Positions 1 through 12,622 are shown, counted from the first letter of the stretch. The stretch: 64,000 nucleotides of DNA from Typha latifolia (GCA_019914945.1 CM034101.1:9249188-9313187); one strand, 5' to 3'. Program-made: numbers and translations. The notes: generated by a model not told the origin, from the sequence alone.

Positions 1-599
1 AGCATCGACAGCGGGAAGCCGCGGCGGAGCCACCCCGATGTAGGGGTAGCTTCCCGCAACTGTGATTGTCGAGTTTGGCCACCCGACGGTCGCCGGCAAC
101 TACTACTGCCACCACTGGCCAGCAATCGACTCGAGGAAGCCAGCCGTTGTCATCGGTAGGTAAATATTTTGATATTATTTTAAGATAAAATAAAACATAT
201 TAAAGTGTAAATATTTTGATATTATTATTAATCTCATTATTATTAAAAAATATATTTTCAATGTAAAATAAAATGTTATTATTTTAGTAATTTTTATTTA
301 CCCACTTTATACCACATCAAACATAATCATTACACACTTATTCCAGAATATAAGCAAACATAGGAATAGCTATTACTAGAAAACACCCTCATTTTAGTAA
401 TAAAAAATTAGACTTTGTTATACCTATTCCACTATATTCCCAATGCAAAGATTTGCATGATTTAAAACTATGAACAACTTTAAATGGACTCATACATATA
501 GACTTATTGATGGAATTTTTACATGAAAACTGACCTATAGGAAGAATGACATCCTATTTTCTATTATGATCACTCATGAGACATCGCAAAATATTTCTA
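1..599. other. No gene recognised; GC-rich edge then AT-rich sequence
   Basis: The first 160 bases are GC-rich and read like the end of an LTR or 5' leader. The rest is AT-rich with runs of A and T. I see no open frame with a recognisable domain and no structural RNA. Confidence 0.4.
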
Positions 600-1070
600 A
601 GACTATGATTAACGACCTTAGTTTACCTTTCTTCTTCCCAATCAAAAACTCATCCCTCCTTGCTCAAACCATAGCCGTGCACCTCCACACCATCGACTAC
701 CTTTTACCTCTTTGACTATCGAACCTCCCCTCATCCTTAGGCACCGACCACCTTTTCCCCCCGCTTCCTTCACCAAATAGCACCTCGCGCAAACCCAGCA
801 TATAACCCACATTCACTACATCTCCACCTTCACCACCACCGACCGCCATCAACACTTCATCCAGATCTTTGCTGATTTGCACCCTAGCTACAGTTTAAAT
901 TAAGGAGAGGCGTAAATACTAAAAACGTAGACTAGGAAGATATGAAATGAATCCATCTTGTTTCATAATTTTATGACTACGAGAATATCTGATGAATATT
1001 TCTAGTTTGATTGTATGGACTGTCTTTCCTACACACGAACGTAAATCGATAACTGAGATCTGGTCATAAC
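600..1070 (+). mobile_element. G1-like LTR, 3' part
   Basis: This stretch aligns by eye with the 3' half of the LTR at 20859-21663: a C-rich leader of short CTCC/CACC words, a CTACAGTTT-type word, then the shared TTTTATGACTAC and GAATATCTGATGAATATTT words. It runs into a primer-binding-site-like sequence. The 5' half of the LTR, with its palindrome array and TATA box, is missing, so this is a truncated 5' LTR of a plus-strand element whose interior is lost. Confidence 0.6.
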
Positions 1071-1073
1071 AAG

Positions 1074-1090
1074 TGGTATAAGAGTCACCA
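1074..1090 (+). promoter_or_regulatory. Decayed primer binding site (initiator tRNA-Met type)
   Basis: TGGTATAAGAGTCACCA resembles the plant LTR-retrotransposon site TGGTATCAGAGCC, which pairs with the 3' end of initiator tRNA-Met. It sits directly after the LTR remnant, where a primer binding site belongs, with a few base changes. Confidence 0.55.
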
Positions 1091-1798
1091 TTAGATCATG
1101 CTAGATCTAGTACTTGTTTAGTACTACTCGATGTATCTGTGGCTATACATTTATGTTTAGAATATTTATTTGGATATGTATAGGTTTGTTAAAGAATTAA
1201 CATCAGCCCTAGGCTGTCATGTGTATTATGCGTATTGTGTGGGCACATGGGTTGCACATGGCCTAAGTGAGGGTGTTTTACCGATGGTCTATAGTTCCCA
1301 AGTGACACTTTCATTGGCGGACTCAGCTACAACATCCAAGCTGCGATAGAGGCGGCTTGTCAACGGTTTCCTATATAAGTTGAAAATTCGGGGGAGAAAA
1401 AACACTTCTAAACTGATTAGGTTTTAGAGATATGAGAAAAATCAAAACCCAAATCAATGTCACAAATAAAAAAAAACCAAATCCAAATTGATTTAGGAAA
1501 ATTGGGTCCTACCAGGTTTAGAAAACCAAATAAGAATCAAACTTTAAAAACTAAAACAAATGAGGAAAATCCTACTCTAATAAAGAAAACCAAACTCAAG
1601 TCAATGTGTGAAAAATTAATTAAGAGTAAAACATGAAAAGCCGAGCAAGAGTAAGAAAAAATAAGTGGCACGAGTACCACAAGTTGACAATTTTTTTTAA
1701 CATGACAAACTTCTCCTATATGGATAGGAATAAACTACAAACCCACTCAAAGCTGATCAATCTTATTTCACTAAGTAATAGAAACAAAACTTATTTAC
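1091..1798. other. No gene recognised
   Basis: Mixed sequence followed by an A-rich tract from about 1400 to 1790. No protein domain or repeat edge is apparent. Confidence 0.4.
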
Positions 1799-2206
1799 TA
1801 TAACAACCCAACCTTAAAATATATATATATGGGCACGACATCATTGGCCACACTATGGTTGGCCTCGTGCCCATGTGAAGCACCCTGCGTGGAGGGGTGC
1901 CACGCGCCCCACCGCCGCTACCGCAGCCAACTAGCTACGGCCAGCTAGGCTGCGGTGAGCCCCGTGCCGCCACAGCCACGACCTTCATCCCCTAGCACCG
2001 CCTCTCTCTCTTTCTTCTCTTCCCTCTCTCTCTCTTTCGGTGTCTATCTCACTCTTCTCTTTCTCTCTCTCAAACATTCTCTCTCTACTACCGCGGACTT
2101 GCCGCTACCTCCACTAATGCCGGGTTCGCCAGAACTGAGCCATCGGTGAGATGCCAGCTAGCGGCCGAGCCCCTCTCCGTTGGCCCGATCCCCTCCTCTC
2201 CCTTCC
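1799..2206 (+). mobile_element. T-family LTR, 5' part
   Basis: It begins TATAACAACCCAACC, matching the starts at 12623 and 28992. It has the family's 5' landmarks in order: an imperfect GGGCACGA/TCGTGCCC hairpin, a GC-rich block, then a CT-rich tract. At 2207 another T-like start (TGTAATGACCC) follows, so a second copy appears to have inserted here. Small frames in the CT tract are low-complexity artefacts. Confidence 0.65.
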
Positions 2207-2264
2207 TGTAATGACCCAAGTATTAAAAAGATAATTAGCTGGGCACGATGCGACCGGCCACTAT
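2207..2264 (+). mobile_element. Second T-family LTR start, truncated
   Basis: TGTAATGACCCAAG followed by an AT stretch and GGGCACGATGCGACCGG repeats the first about 60 bases of the T LTR. It is cut off by the next LTR at about 2265. Confidence 0.5.
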
Positions 2265-3040
2265 TGCAAACCGGGTCAAGATCTGATCACATCAACGGGA
2301 GATTTGGCTCAATGGATTGAGTCTAGTTATCTTATCTGCTTATTTGCTTTAGTTAGAGTCTTATTAGGTTAGAATTTATTAGTTAACTAATTCAGCTATG
2401 CACAGTTTTAGGAAAATATTCAAAGGATATTCAAACTACTTGGAGAAGATCAATGACATCCTGATCTACAACTTCCGTATTCAAGATTTCTCTAGATTCA
2501 GACTCTATCTGTGGCATAATGAAGAATCAATCCGAGAAGGTGACGTGATTCAAACTAGATCGGATCACCTTAAAAGACATTGGGCTTGATAGATAAAGTC
2601 TAGTTATTTCATTTATTATTCTTATGTGGTTTAATCAAAGTTTTAGTATATTAGAATTTTATTTAATTAGTTAAATCCAGCTCTGTGCAGTTTCGGGAAA
2701 ATATTTGCAAAATATTCTACAAATATTAGAATAATATGAAAAAAATTGGATAAGATCATCAATTTCCATATCTACAACTTTTCTATTCACGACTTCTCCA
2801 GATTCAAAATCTATCTGCAGAAAAATGAAGGGTTAATCCGAGAAGATAAGGAAGACTGGTTTAATTAAATTTGTTTGACTTTTTAATTTAATCTCTATAA
2901 ATAGGGCCTTATGGCTTGTATCTTAGGTATGCTTAAAGTGAAAGATTAATTAGCTTTTGCCCTGACATCTCTCTCAACTAGGCCGTAGGCCTCTACATCT
3001 CCCTCCTCCCTCTTCACCAATCGGCACCACCTCTTTCGTT
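2265..3040 (+). mobile_element. G4-type LTR with an internal tandem near-duplication
   Basis: Promoter-like layout on the + strand: a TATA box (CTATAAATAGGG near 2896) followed by a CT-rich leader. Upstream are two diverged tandem copies of a segment of about 280-300 bp, starting near 2317 and 2599. Each contains in order GTCTAGTTAT, a GCACAGTTT or GTGCAGTTT word, GGAAAATATT, CTACAACTT and AATCCGAGAAG. The same segment occurs once on the minus strand at about 60850-61140. No coding sequence is present. Confidence 0.5.
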
Positions 3041-3389
3041 GGCACAATCATTAATTATTATAAATAGATAATAATTATATTACCGAATATATATATTGTT
3101 ATATATATATTAACATAAAATCATTAGTTAACATAAAATCCTTAATTAACAAAAAAAAATAAGAGAAAAAAAATTAAAAGAACTACTACAGTGCTGGGCC
3201 GAGCCCAACACTATAGCAGCAATGAAAGTGGAACCGAGGAAGAAGAAAAAGAAAGGAAGAAGAAGAAAGAAGAAAGAAGAAAGGAAAAGAAGATGAGAAG
3301 AAGAAAAGAAAGGAAGGGAGGAGGAGGACTTGGCGCCAGCGTGGAGGGGCACCAGTGAGCCCTAGCCCAAGAGTGCGAGCGAGCGAGTG

Positions 3390-3461
<72 letters not shown>

Positions 3462-3646
3462 AGAGGGGGAGAAGGCTCACCGCGTTAGTGGAGGTGACGG
3501 TGGAGGCTGCAGGCCAACATCAATAGGGGAGAGAGAGAGACCGAAAAAGAGAGAGAGAGGTAGTGTGGGGGTTGGCGACGGCGCTAGGGCACGAGGCCGG
3601 CCACACATCATTTTATAATAGATTTTTTTTAAGGATAGGTTGTTAC
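3041..3646 (-). mobile_element. T-family LTR, 5' part, minus strand
   Basis: Reading the minus strand from 3646 gives TGTAACAACCTATCC, then the GC-rich block, GA/CT-rich tracts and the GCTGGGCCGAGCCC word, all family landmarks in order. Its AT-rich middle reaches about 3041. It abuts a plus-strand T segment at 3647, a head-to-head arrangement. Confidence 0.6.
3391..3450 (+). repeat. (GA)n microsatellite
   Basis: An almost uninterrupted run of GA dinucleotides followed by a G-run, inside the minus-strand T LTR. The 89-residue Ser-Leu frame read across it is a low-complexity artefact. Confidence 0.9.
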
Positions 3647-5010
3647 AAGACTGATCTTATATATGAGTATGCTGGTGGTATATAGAGATGATTGAAGATG
3701 ACTATACTATTATGACTTTATGTCCAGATAATCTTTAGCATAAGTATGCATGTGATAGACTAGCATTAGTAAATATATAATAGATGTATGTTTTTATTCG
3801 AGATTGCATCGCATTATATCTCTTTTGACTCCTCTTCCACATAAATTTCTAATATGCATGATTTGTTATAGTACTAGATAAAATACATATGATCTGTCAT
3901 TTAGAAAGAAAGCATGATATCTGATTGATAGGATAGTTGGTAGAAAGTATGAGGATACCCAAGTGGGCACGAGGGTTAGGGTGTGCATAGAGATGATTGA
4001 TCACTCAACATAGTCATGATCCTGTTGGCCTTACGTCTGAAGTCAGTAGTCTGTGTGCACAATTGACATTCATACACATGCATTCGTTAGAGCATATGTG
4101 GCGAGTTATTCTCATGTGATTTCTATCAGCTAGTTGGGTACCCGTATCTGGATGATGATGATACCCTTAACAATTAGCAAGGTATGATTATGAGACCAGG
4201 TACTGGATGTTGACTGTGTATAGTGGTCTAGTATGATGAGAATTTTCAGAGATGATATTGATGTCTAAGATGTTAAGAAATACATGTGATTTTATTATCA
4301 TCTGATTACCTAATTATCGAGTAGTCAATATACATCATATGTGGTTACATTTGATATCATAGCATGATCATGGTCGACATACATCATAAGTGTCAAATTT
4401 GACAGAGAGTTATGATATGGAGATTTATTTATACATTATCAAAAATTATATATTTTTATCAGTTATGACATGATATCTACATTTTCTTTATATATTATTA
4501 AGGATACATTTATATACTCATTTATGGCATGATGCTCTTATATGATTCGTATTATCTAGTACATGATTTACTCTCTCTTTGACATCACTAATTAAGGATA
4601 AGGTCTATTCACTCAGCATTTTGCTCATGACTATCTTTATTTCTTTTCTAATACCTAGAGATATTACGGTACGTGATAGCAACTTGAGATATCCTGAGGA
4701 GGTATTTTAGAGCAAAGATGAGGTGAGCTATAGACTTGAGATGATATAAAAGATAGTTTATCTAGATATTGAGTTGTACCATTATTTGATATTTGTACTT
4801 TATTGTTTAGACGATAATTTGTATAATGCAGGTCGAATTATAGTGTGCTCATGTATCAGTTGTTTTAGTTGTATCTTGATTGTTTGTCATGGCCTGTGTG
4901 GGCTCTGCCAGATTATGTAGTTGTGTAGTATGATTATTGTGGATTTAGATATCGATATGTTAGCAGGTTTTATTTGATGATGTGTAGCCCTAGCTGGCTT
5001 GCACTGACCG
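3647..5010 (+). mobile_element. T-family LTR, 3' part
   Basis: It shares ordered words with the T LTR at 12623-15187: ATGAGTATG..GGTGATATATAGAGATGA, GCATGAGTATGCATGTGATAG, TAGTACATGATTTACTC, then GGCCTGTGTGGG near the 3' end. The terminal GTGTTACA is not seen, so the 3' end is truncated near 5010. Confidence 0.6.
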
Positions 5011-5535
5011 GAGGTGATCTTGCAGTGGCCTTGGCATTCAATAATGCCATGCTTGAGATGATGATGTAGCGGGCAGACAACATGCAAAATAAGTGGACCA
5101 AGTTTAAGAAGATGATGTTGAACTAGTCAACTGCATCTACACCGTATTAGAGATGGGATCCACAAGATTATCCGTTAGTAATCCCACCATCGACGGAGGT
5201 ACCTCCTATCCAAGTGAAAAACCAAGGACCGAAGGACCAATTGCTGACATTCCCTAATGAATTCAGTCTCACACTAGTGGTAACCCAAAGACCTGCGGTG
5301 CTAGAACTGAATTGTGCACCAACCCGATTTAATGTGTCAACGAGGAAGATTGGTGAAGCATCGATGACTTTGATCCATTTAGAGATGACTTTGAACAAGC
5401 ACAACGGTAATGAAGGGTTGAAGCTTAGCCACAAAGGTTCAAACTTGATCGAGAGCCCGCTAGAGAAGCAAACCATGAGGTTGAGGCCGAACCGCGCTCT
5501 TGGATTTTCCAAAGTGTTATGAACCGAACTCAGCC
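5011..5535 (+). other. Unclassified open stretch, probably retroelement-derived
   Basis: A plus-strand frame at 5214-5522 (102 codons) and an overlapping minus-strand frame are open here. Neither shows a domain I recognise. The stretch lies between a truncated T LTR and a G1-like LTR, so a gag or leader remnant is the likeliest source. No function is assigned. Confidence 0.3.
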
Positions 5536-5549
5536 CGGATCAAGCTTGG

Positions 5550-6200
5550 GTGTAGGAAGATAGTTCATGCAGTCCGAGGAGAATATTCCAGATATTGTAC
5601 CATTGTCAGAAAATTACGAAACTAAATGGACTTAATCCCTAACTTCCCGATCTACGTTTTTGGTATTTAGGACTTTCGCAGACTCAGATCATTTCTAGGG
5701 GTAAAATACAGTGCAGTCTTAGTGGAAGGGTTGGTAACAGAAAGTGAAAGTAATGGTGGAGATCGAATGGATGTGGGTTATGATAGGGATTGCTCGAGGG
5801 CTGTAGGATGAAGGAAGAGGAGGAAGAAGTGAGTCGGCATCCCAAGGAGGGAGGGTCCGACAAATGAGGGAGGTTAGGGGTAACTGGCATCAAGACCGCA
5901 CGGCTAGGGCTTGAGAGAGGTGGGAGAAGTAGTTAGTCAAGAATGGAGAAGAAAGGATAACTTGATAATTTCATTCATAATCCCTAATGAGGCTGCCATC
6001 CATATTATATATTGGTGGCTAACCTAGCAAAAACAACCTAATAATATTGTCCTAATACAAGCACCCTCGTTGAGTGCGTTCGAACGCCTCTCTGTATTTG
6101 TGATCGCACTCCGACGTTCGAACGCCCTTTCTTATCGTTCGAGCACACTTGCCGAAAGCTTATTTTCCAAGAAAACTTTAAAATTAATATAAGAGATGAA
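5550..6200 (-). mobile_element. G1-like LTR, minus strand
   Basis: It has the G1 LTR order read on the minus strand: GCGTTCGAACG-type palindromes at 6060-6160, a TATA-like AATATATAATATGG, a C-rich leader and the terminal region with AATATTC words. It closely matches the plus-strand LTR at 27160-27650. The junction at about 6200 is followed directly by plus-strand gag, so this LTR does not belong to the neighbouring element. Confidence 0.6.
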
Positions 6201-6224
6201 ACCACAAGTCAAATCCTAACACAA

Positions 6225-7202
6225 AGTTTCAAGGAGACCCCATATGGATCGAATATTTTAGGTGGAGCAATATTTTGACTATCAGGGACAGCAGAAGAAG
6301 CCAAAAGTGAAGATAGCGAGCTTCCACCTCCACGAAATGGCACTTAAGCCATCATTCATCGTCGAACAATTGACGAGTGGGCATATTTTTTGAGCATATC
6401 TAGGAAATTTGGACTGCCCACTATGAGGATTTCTGTGCCATCCTTAGGAAAATGATGCAGCAGACAACGTGTCTGAATACCAAGCGAAGTTTGAAAGGGT
6501 GAGTAGACAACGTGTGCCACCTTGGTCGAACCCGATGTTGTGGAGCACCTTCATATCAAGAATATTGGATGAGATTAGGGCGGATGTGCAAGCTTTCAAC
6601 CCACTTACACTTGAAGAGGCCTTTGAGAAAGTTGTTAGAATGGAGCAGAAACACAAGACTTTAAGGCAAGCAAAGAGGGTGAGCTGGACTAGCCAAAATG
6701 GTTGATTCGCAAACCGAGCGGCGACTAGACCTACAATGGATTCGATGATAGCAGCTACTGCACCTAGACCAAGACTACCTTTGAGACCATCTTCGGATGT
6801 TAGAGGAGGTACATGACCCCCGTTCAAACTCTCATACTAGCCCAGATGGAGGAGCGAAGAGCAAAGGGGCTATGTTTCCATTGTTATGAATGTTTTACAC
6901 CCGATCATCAGTGCTCCAAACCGATCAAGAGTGTAATGTTCATTGACGATTTTGAGGAGGTTAAGGACAATTATGGAGATGCTCACATGCAGAGGAGGTC
7001 TAGGAGGACATTCATGTGGATATTTCTATGCATGCTTACTGGAGCACCACCGCACCAAAGACTTTACAAATGAACGATCTTGCTAGAAAACATTAAGTAC
7101 ACATACTAGTTGATTCTATGAGTACATATAATTTTCTAGACGAGAGGTTAGTGAGGCAGATGGGACTAATTGTTCAATCAGGATTTGATATGGTTATTGA
7201 GG
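6225..7202 (+). pseudogene. Ty3/gypsy gag and start of protease, broken
   Basis: Reading across frames gives an ordered gag. The matrix/capsid region starts with a WIFRVEQYFDYQG-type motif near 6245. At 6469-6705 is a frame with MSEYQAKFERV and STFISRILDEIRADV, typical of plant chromovirus Gag. A zinc-knuckle-like CFHCYECFTPDHQC lies near 6870, and a protease-like stretch with VDSMSTYNFLDERL near 7100-7190. The expected DSG catalytic triad reads DSM, so the protease active site is lost. Stops and frame changes occur at several points. The segment is cut at 7202 by a T LTR, and RT, RNase H and integrase are absent. Confidence 0.75.
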
Positions 7203-10200
7203 TGTTACGACCCAATTTAATAGATCGTAACCTAAGCTAGTCTACACCTTGATAACCCTTCAATGGCTAGATAGGTGCCAAAACAAAATAAACACGTCTG
7301 GCATAAGCCCACACAGCACATGCAAGGAATGTGGCAACTTGGTTAGTTGCCGACATTCAAATAAACTTGTATCAACATCATAATTTTATCCACAACATTT
7401 AAACTAAGAATAACTCAAGTCGGACTAACAACAACATACAGATAACCCTAATAGGACCTCACATAGGCCACAACACATCATCAAAAGTATCTCACTATTA
7501 CTTATACACAACGGTGGTATATACATAATACGACATGTACAAAGTCACATGCTAATAGAAAAGACAAGAATAAAGACACACTCTGAATATCAACTGATAG
7601 ATCATATATCATAATGCATCTAGCATGTAACATTAACCGCACTTTACTCTTCACTTGTTGGCAAGACCTTTAAGGGAGTATTTTGCTCCACTTGTTCACC
7701 TGAGTTTTTGGAAAGGATAAAACAAAGAGGGTCATGAGCTAAAGGCTCAAAGAATAAACCTTATCATGAATTAGTGATACCAAACAGAGAGTAAATCATT
7801 AACTGGTTAATATAAATCAGAAAGAAGCATCATGCTATGAATGAGCATATAAGCATATCCCCAATAATACCAGATATATTGTAGATATTATGTCATGAAT
7901 GATTATATAAATGTATCATCAATAATATATAAATGTATAGTAGATATCATGTTCTAATTGATCAAATATATAATTTTTGATAATGTATAAATAAATCTCT
8001 ATGTCTTATTATCATCATAACTCTCTCAAATATGACACATATGATGCATGTCGAACATGACAATGTTATGATATCAAATGCAACCATATATGATGTATAA
8101 TAACCACTCGATAATTAGGTATATCAGATGATAATAAAATCATATGCATTTCTCAATATCTCAGTCATCAATATCGACTATGAATAACATCATCATACTA
8201 GACCATTATGCATTGTCAACCCTTGCTAGCCCAAACAAGCTAAAATGACAATTATTAACCCTAAAAATAGTGGACTCTCATCAATCGCGTTCCAACGGGG
8301 TCGATCGTGTTCAAACGCACAAAATATGTTCTTTGTCAATATGTCTGTGTGCAAGCGTTTGCACGCGTGAACGCATAATTTCTTTTCTTTGTCAATGTGA
8401 ACGCCTACAAGCGTTCGCAAGGGCGTTCGAACGAGATCTACAGAAACTTTATTTTTTTGAAAATAAACAACTAGTACAATAAGAAGAGACTCCAGCAATG
8501 TGTATGAACTCGCCACAAATATGCTCTAGTGAACGACAGGTGTCTAATTGTTTGTGCGCATAGACACAACTGACATCGAACATTGGTTACGAGATATCGC
8601 ATATCAGCGACTATAATCATCACCTCGGCACCCCTAACCCTAGCGCCTCCTCGAGTATCCTCATATTTTTTTATCAACTTTCCTATTAATGAGATTTATA
8701 CATTTCCTTTTATATGATAGATTATGTGTATATATCCAGTACTATAACAAGTCATGCATATCGGAGATTTAGGTGGTAAGGAAGTCAAGAGCTAAATGAT
8801 GCAATACAATCTCCAATCATGTATCTACACATTCATACCCATATTAGTCTATCACATACATACTCATGCTAGATATCATCTCAACAGAAAATCCCAACAA
8901 TATAGTCATTTCAAATCATCTCTATATGTCATCAGCATACTCATATCCCAGATCAGTCTAATCAAATGCAAGATAAAATATGCTCAACTGAAATCATTTC
9001 TAGATAAGGTCATGTAATCATGCTGGAGGCTACAACATGTATATACATAATTATATAACATATCTGAATCAGAGAAAGGAGTCTAAAGGATAAGACTACT
9101 CACTACAACTGTAATTACCAAGTAATTACCAAGTGACCACTCTTTCCCATTTGCTACAACAACGATTAGTCCTCAATAGCAAGGTCCATAGGGTCTTAAA
9201 TAGGGGAGTCAGAATCTGAAATTATTTATAACATATAATGTCAGTCTTTCCACTACTTAAAATTAACCCAACTAAAAGATACTTCCTCGTTGTAATCATA
9301 TACTATTAGTTCCTATATTTATTTTATTATTTATTAACCATAATTATGTTATCCAATAATTTATTTAAGACATAATTATTTGCCTGTTATTCTCTTTGAT
9401 CAATAAGAAAATAAGAATTAAATATATGTATATAACTCTAATAATTACATATGAATATAGGTATATAACTCTAATATATTGCATGTATTTTGCTAATCCT
9501 TGTATAATAGATTTATATACTAATCTTGATATAATTAGATTTAATTCATAGAAATTAAATACTTTAGATTAATTATAATAATTAAATAACTAATAACATA
9601 ATTTAGATAGTAATAATTTTTTTTAAATTGCACCTCAAAGCCTTAGGGTGCTGGGCCAAGCCTAGCACCATAGCTTTGTAGGAACAGGGCTGATCCCAAC
9701 ACCCTACGCGCCAGGGGCACTAGGATGAGCCTAGTACCCAAAGCACAATGAGCGTTGGGCTGAGCCCAGCACCACTACAGCCAAAGGGTGCCCAAGAGAG
9801 AAGAAGAGAAAGAGGAGAAGAAGGAGAAGAAGAAGAGGAAGGAAGAAGAAGAAGAAGGGGGAGGAGGGGGGTCGGGCCACAAGGGAGGGGGACGGCTCCT
9901 GGTGGCCACTCAGAGGCTGACCTCTCGCCGACGTCTCAGTCCTCTAGCAGCCATGAGAAGAAATAGTGAGAGGTAGAGTACTAAAGGGAGAGAGAGAAAG
10001 AGAGAGTTGCTCACCGACGGGTAGAAGGGCTGACGGCGGGCGGCTCTTCCCGACGGTCAGTGGTGGCTATGGGACTAGAGGGGAAGAAAGAGATAAGTCG
10101 AGAGAATGAGAGGAAGAGAGAGAAAATTAAAGAGAGAGAGGAAGAGAGAGACCCGAGGTGGTCGCGGTGGCGGCGGAGCGGTCGGTGGGCTCGGTCCTAC

Positions 10201-10358
10201 CTCCATGCATCACCGCGACGCCGGGCGAGGAAGGCTCGATGGAGGTGTGTGGCACCTCCACCGTTGCCACAGCATGCTAGCCACGAGGCTGGCCACAACG
10301 TAGCCGGTCGCGTCATGCTCAGCTACAAATATTTTTTTTAACTACTTTTGTTATTACA
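7203..10358 (-). mobile_element. T-family solo LTR, minus strand, with a G1 LTR fragment inside
   Basis: The left edge TGTTACGACCC and right edge TTGTTATTACA are the inverted termini of the T family. Between them, on the minus strand, come the GC/CT-rich 5' block (9620-10340), the AT-rich middle (9230-9620) and the 3' tail (7400-9100) in family order. Outer flanks are TGAGG and CAAGA, so no target-site duplication is visible. A G1 LTR fragment interrupts it at about 8225-8500. The purine-rich frames at 9748-10341 are low-complexity artefacts. Confidence 0.7.
8225..8500 (-). mobile_element. G1 LTR fragment inside a T LTR
   Basis: It carries AATTATTAACCCTAA followed by several GTTCAAACGC/GCGTTCGAACG words and ends in AATAAACAACTAGTACAATAAG. 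These match the 5' third of the minus-strand G1 LTR at 42215-42490. The other two-thirds are missing. Confidence 0.6.
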
Positions 10359-10908
10359 CAAGAGAACTCTTCTTTTAGAGTGAAGGGGGAGAAGTTGTTG
10401 TAGAAGAGAGTGTTTAGATGTTAGAGGAGGTCGACCAAAGACTTAGGCGGTGGGAGGAAGGAGGTAGGAGATGGCGTCGGTGACTATAGCAAGTAGGAGA
10501 TGGGAGATGGTGTTGGTTACTAGAGCAAGAAGGAGGGAGGTAGGGGTGGCAAGGCCAATGCAATTATCAGATAAACCTCAAATTAGGGTTTTCTCCTCAT
10601 ATTTATAGAGGCCCAGCCTAGACTAACTTTGATCAGGACTGGATCAACCAAGACAACTCGACTACCCCGAGTCAAACTTAGGTTCACCATATATCCCATG
10701 ACTCGACTAAAATAATCTATTGACTTGTCTAGACTCAATTAACCAATTAACAAGTTGAGCCCATATTTAATAGGTATTTGAGTTCATGGCTCAATTAATA
10801 GAGCAACTACCAAAAAGAAATACAAGTAATTAAACTAGATAAATAGACTAATCCCAATAAACCCAATGTGCCGCGAATGGATCTAATCTGACCGAGTCAT
10901 ATCCACCA
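10359..10908 (-). mobile_element. G5-type LTR, minus strand
   Basis: Non-coding sequence with a minus-strand TATA-like box (CCTATAAATATG, complement of CATATTTATAGAGG near 10598) and many short GACTCGA/TCGAGTC words. On its right is a purine-rich polypurine-tract-like stretch on the minus strand next to the integrase end of G5, so it is that element's 3' LTR. Confidence 0.5.
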
Positions 10909-12537
10909 CGCTTCAATTCATCTTGACCTCAAGGTTTCAAATCTAGATAGCAGTCTATGAAGTCGGATTTAGGCATCCAAGTTGCCTCGTCCGCAACACA
11001 TTTGCACCACTCCACCAAAACCTCTATCACCAACCTACCATGGACTCAAGTGCATTGTTTGGCTAGAATACGAGCTAGAGTAAGGGTACTCGACTCGGAT
11101 GCAGACTCCTCTAGATCAGCCCCTATTGGCTCAGGCAGAATAGCTCCAACCGACTCGGTTGGAGGAACTGGAGCCTTAAGGCTCTAGACATGAAAAATTG
11201 GATAGATCCATGCCTCCTCAGGTAGATCTAGTTGGTACGTCACAGGTCCAATCCGCTCGACCACCTAATAAGGTCCATATAATTGGAGAGAACTTTGCCA
11301 ATATGGTTGGAGCTTGATGTAGACCCAATCCCCAACCTCAAATTACCTCTTTTGGTGCCTCTAATCATAGACTTGCTTCATTTGATTTGAGATTCTTGCA
11401 AAGCCTCATTGACCTCAGTTCAGTCGGCTCGAGCCGATGGTAAATATGTGCGTAGGGTCGAGGGCGGTCAGCCATAAACGACCTCGAATGGGATCATGTC
11501 AATGGCCGAACGGATGGTCGTATTATATGACCATTCCACCCATGGCAAAGAGGCTAACCACGTCGCAGTCGCCCACCCACGAAGCACTGCAAATATTGCT
11601 CCAAGTATCGGTTTAGCACTTCGATTTGGCTGTTCGTTTGAGGATAATATGTTGAACTCATACGAAAGGTAATCCCTTGGAGAACAAAGAATTCTTGTCA
11701 AAATTGACTCACAAATATAGGATCACAATTTGAAAAGAAATCAATTTTGGCATACCATGCATTTTGGCCACACCACGCACATAATCTCCGCAACTTTTTT
11801 TGCCCTGCAGGGATGCGCCAAGGCTGAAATGTGCATACTTGCTGAGGTGGTCAACCACCACCATGATCACCGAATGAGCTCTGGCCATAGGTAGACCATC
11901 AATAAAGTCCATAGCGACGTCCTCCCAAACCCGATCGGGAATAGGGAGCGGTTGAAGCAAGCCAGCGGGTTTAGCCAATTCGGTCTTCTCTCTTTGACAT
12001 ACCTCACAAGCCCGAATGTAGGCTTGCACATTCTTCTTCATTTCAGCCCATATGCAACTTTGTTTTAGTGGTTTGTAGTTGTGCAACACACCCTCATGTC
12101 CAACCAAAGGGGTATCGTGGAAGTGGTGCACCAACTCCAAACGAAGGTGGCGATCATGTGGAATGACCACCTTGTCGTGATCCCACATGAGCCAATCTTT
12201 CACCACAACCCCTGGTTTGCTGTTCGGATCCGCAGCAAGGTTATCCATCATTCTCATAGTGTCTTGGTCCTCCTTGGAGGCCTCTCGCAGTTGATGGAGA
12301 AAAGAAAAAATTGTCGCCAAAATCGTTGCCAACTCGGCTAGCTTCGGTTGCCTTGATAAAACATCGACAACGCTATTTACGGTCCCCCATTTACACCTTT
12401 TACCGTGCGAATTGGGAAAAATGATGGACGAGATAAGACCTGCACTAGTAATTGCATGGATGATGGCAAGCATCTCCTTTTCATAGGTGGATAACAGTTG
12501 AGAATGCTTCGAAAGAGCCTTGCTTATATAGGCCATG
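10909..12537 (-). pseudogene. Ty3/gypsy RNase H-integrase remnant (G5)
   Basis: The long minus-strand frame 12545-11709 starts with an RNase H motif (YISKALSKHSQLLSTYEKEM), then skips RNase H sequence to VVDVLSRQP. It continues into the integrase zinc-binding domain (HH...CEVCQ: HHFHDTPLVGHEGVL and RACEVCQREK) and the first catalytic Asp in DVAMDFIDGLP. A frame break near 11705 precedes the WVEWSYNTT...PFEVVYG block at 11701-11468. The C-terminal part toward 10940 is degenerate. RT and everything upstream are missing because a T LTR begins at 12538. The internal RNase H deletion and frame breaks make it non-functional. Confidence 0.8.
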
Positions 12538-12622
12538 TGTAACAACCATCCTTAAAAAATAATTAATTGGTGCACGGCACGACGTGGCCAGCCTCGTGCC
12601 ATACAATGGAGGGTGTGCGAGG

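Noticed and set aside
3146..3480. Minus-strand Ser/Leu/Phe-rich frames resembling membrane segments
   Set aside because: They are produced by GA/CT microsatellite in a T LTR.
9748..10341. Four overlapping Glu/Arg-rich frames
   Set aside because: Purine-rich T LTR sequence; four long overlapping open frames in low-complexity DNA are not genes.
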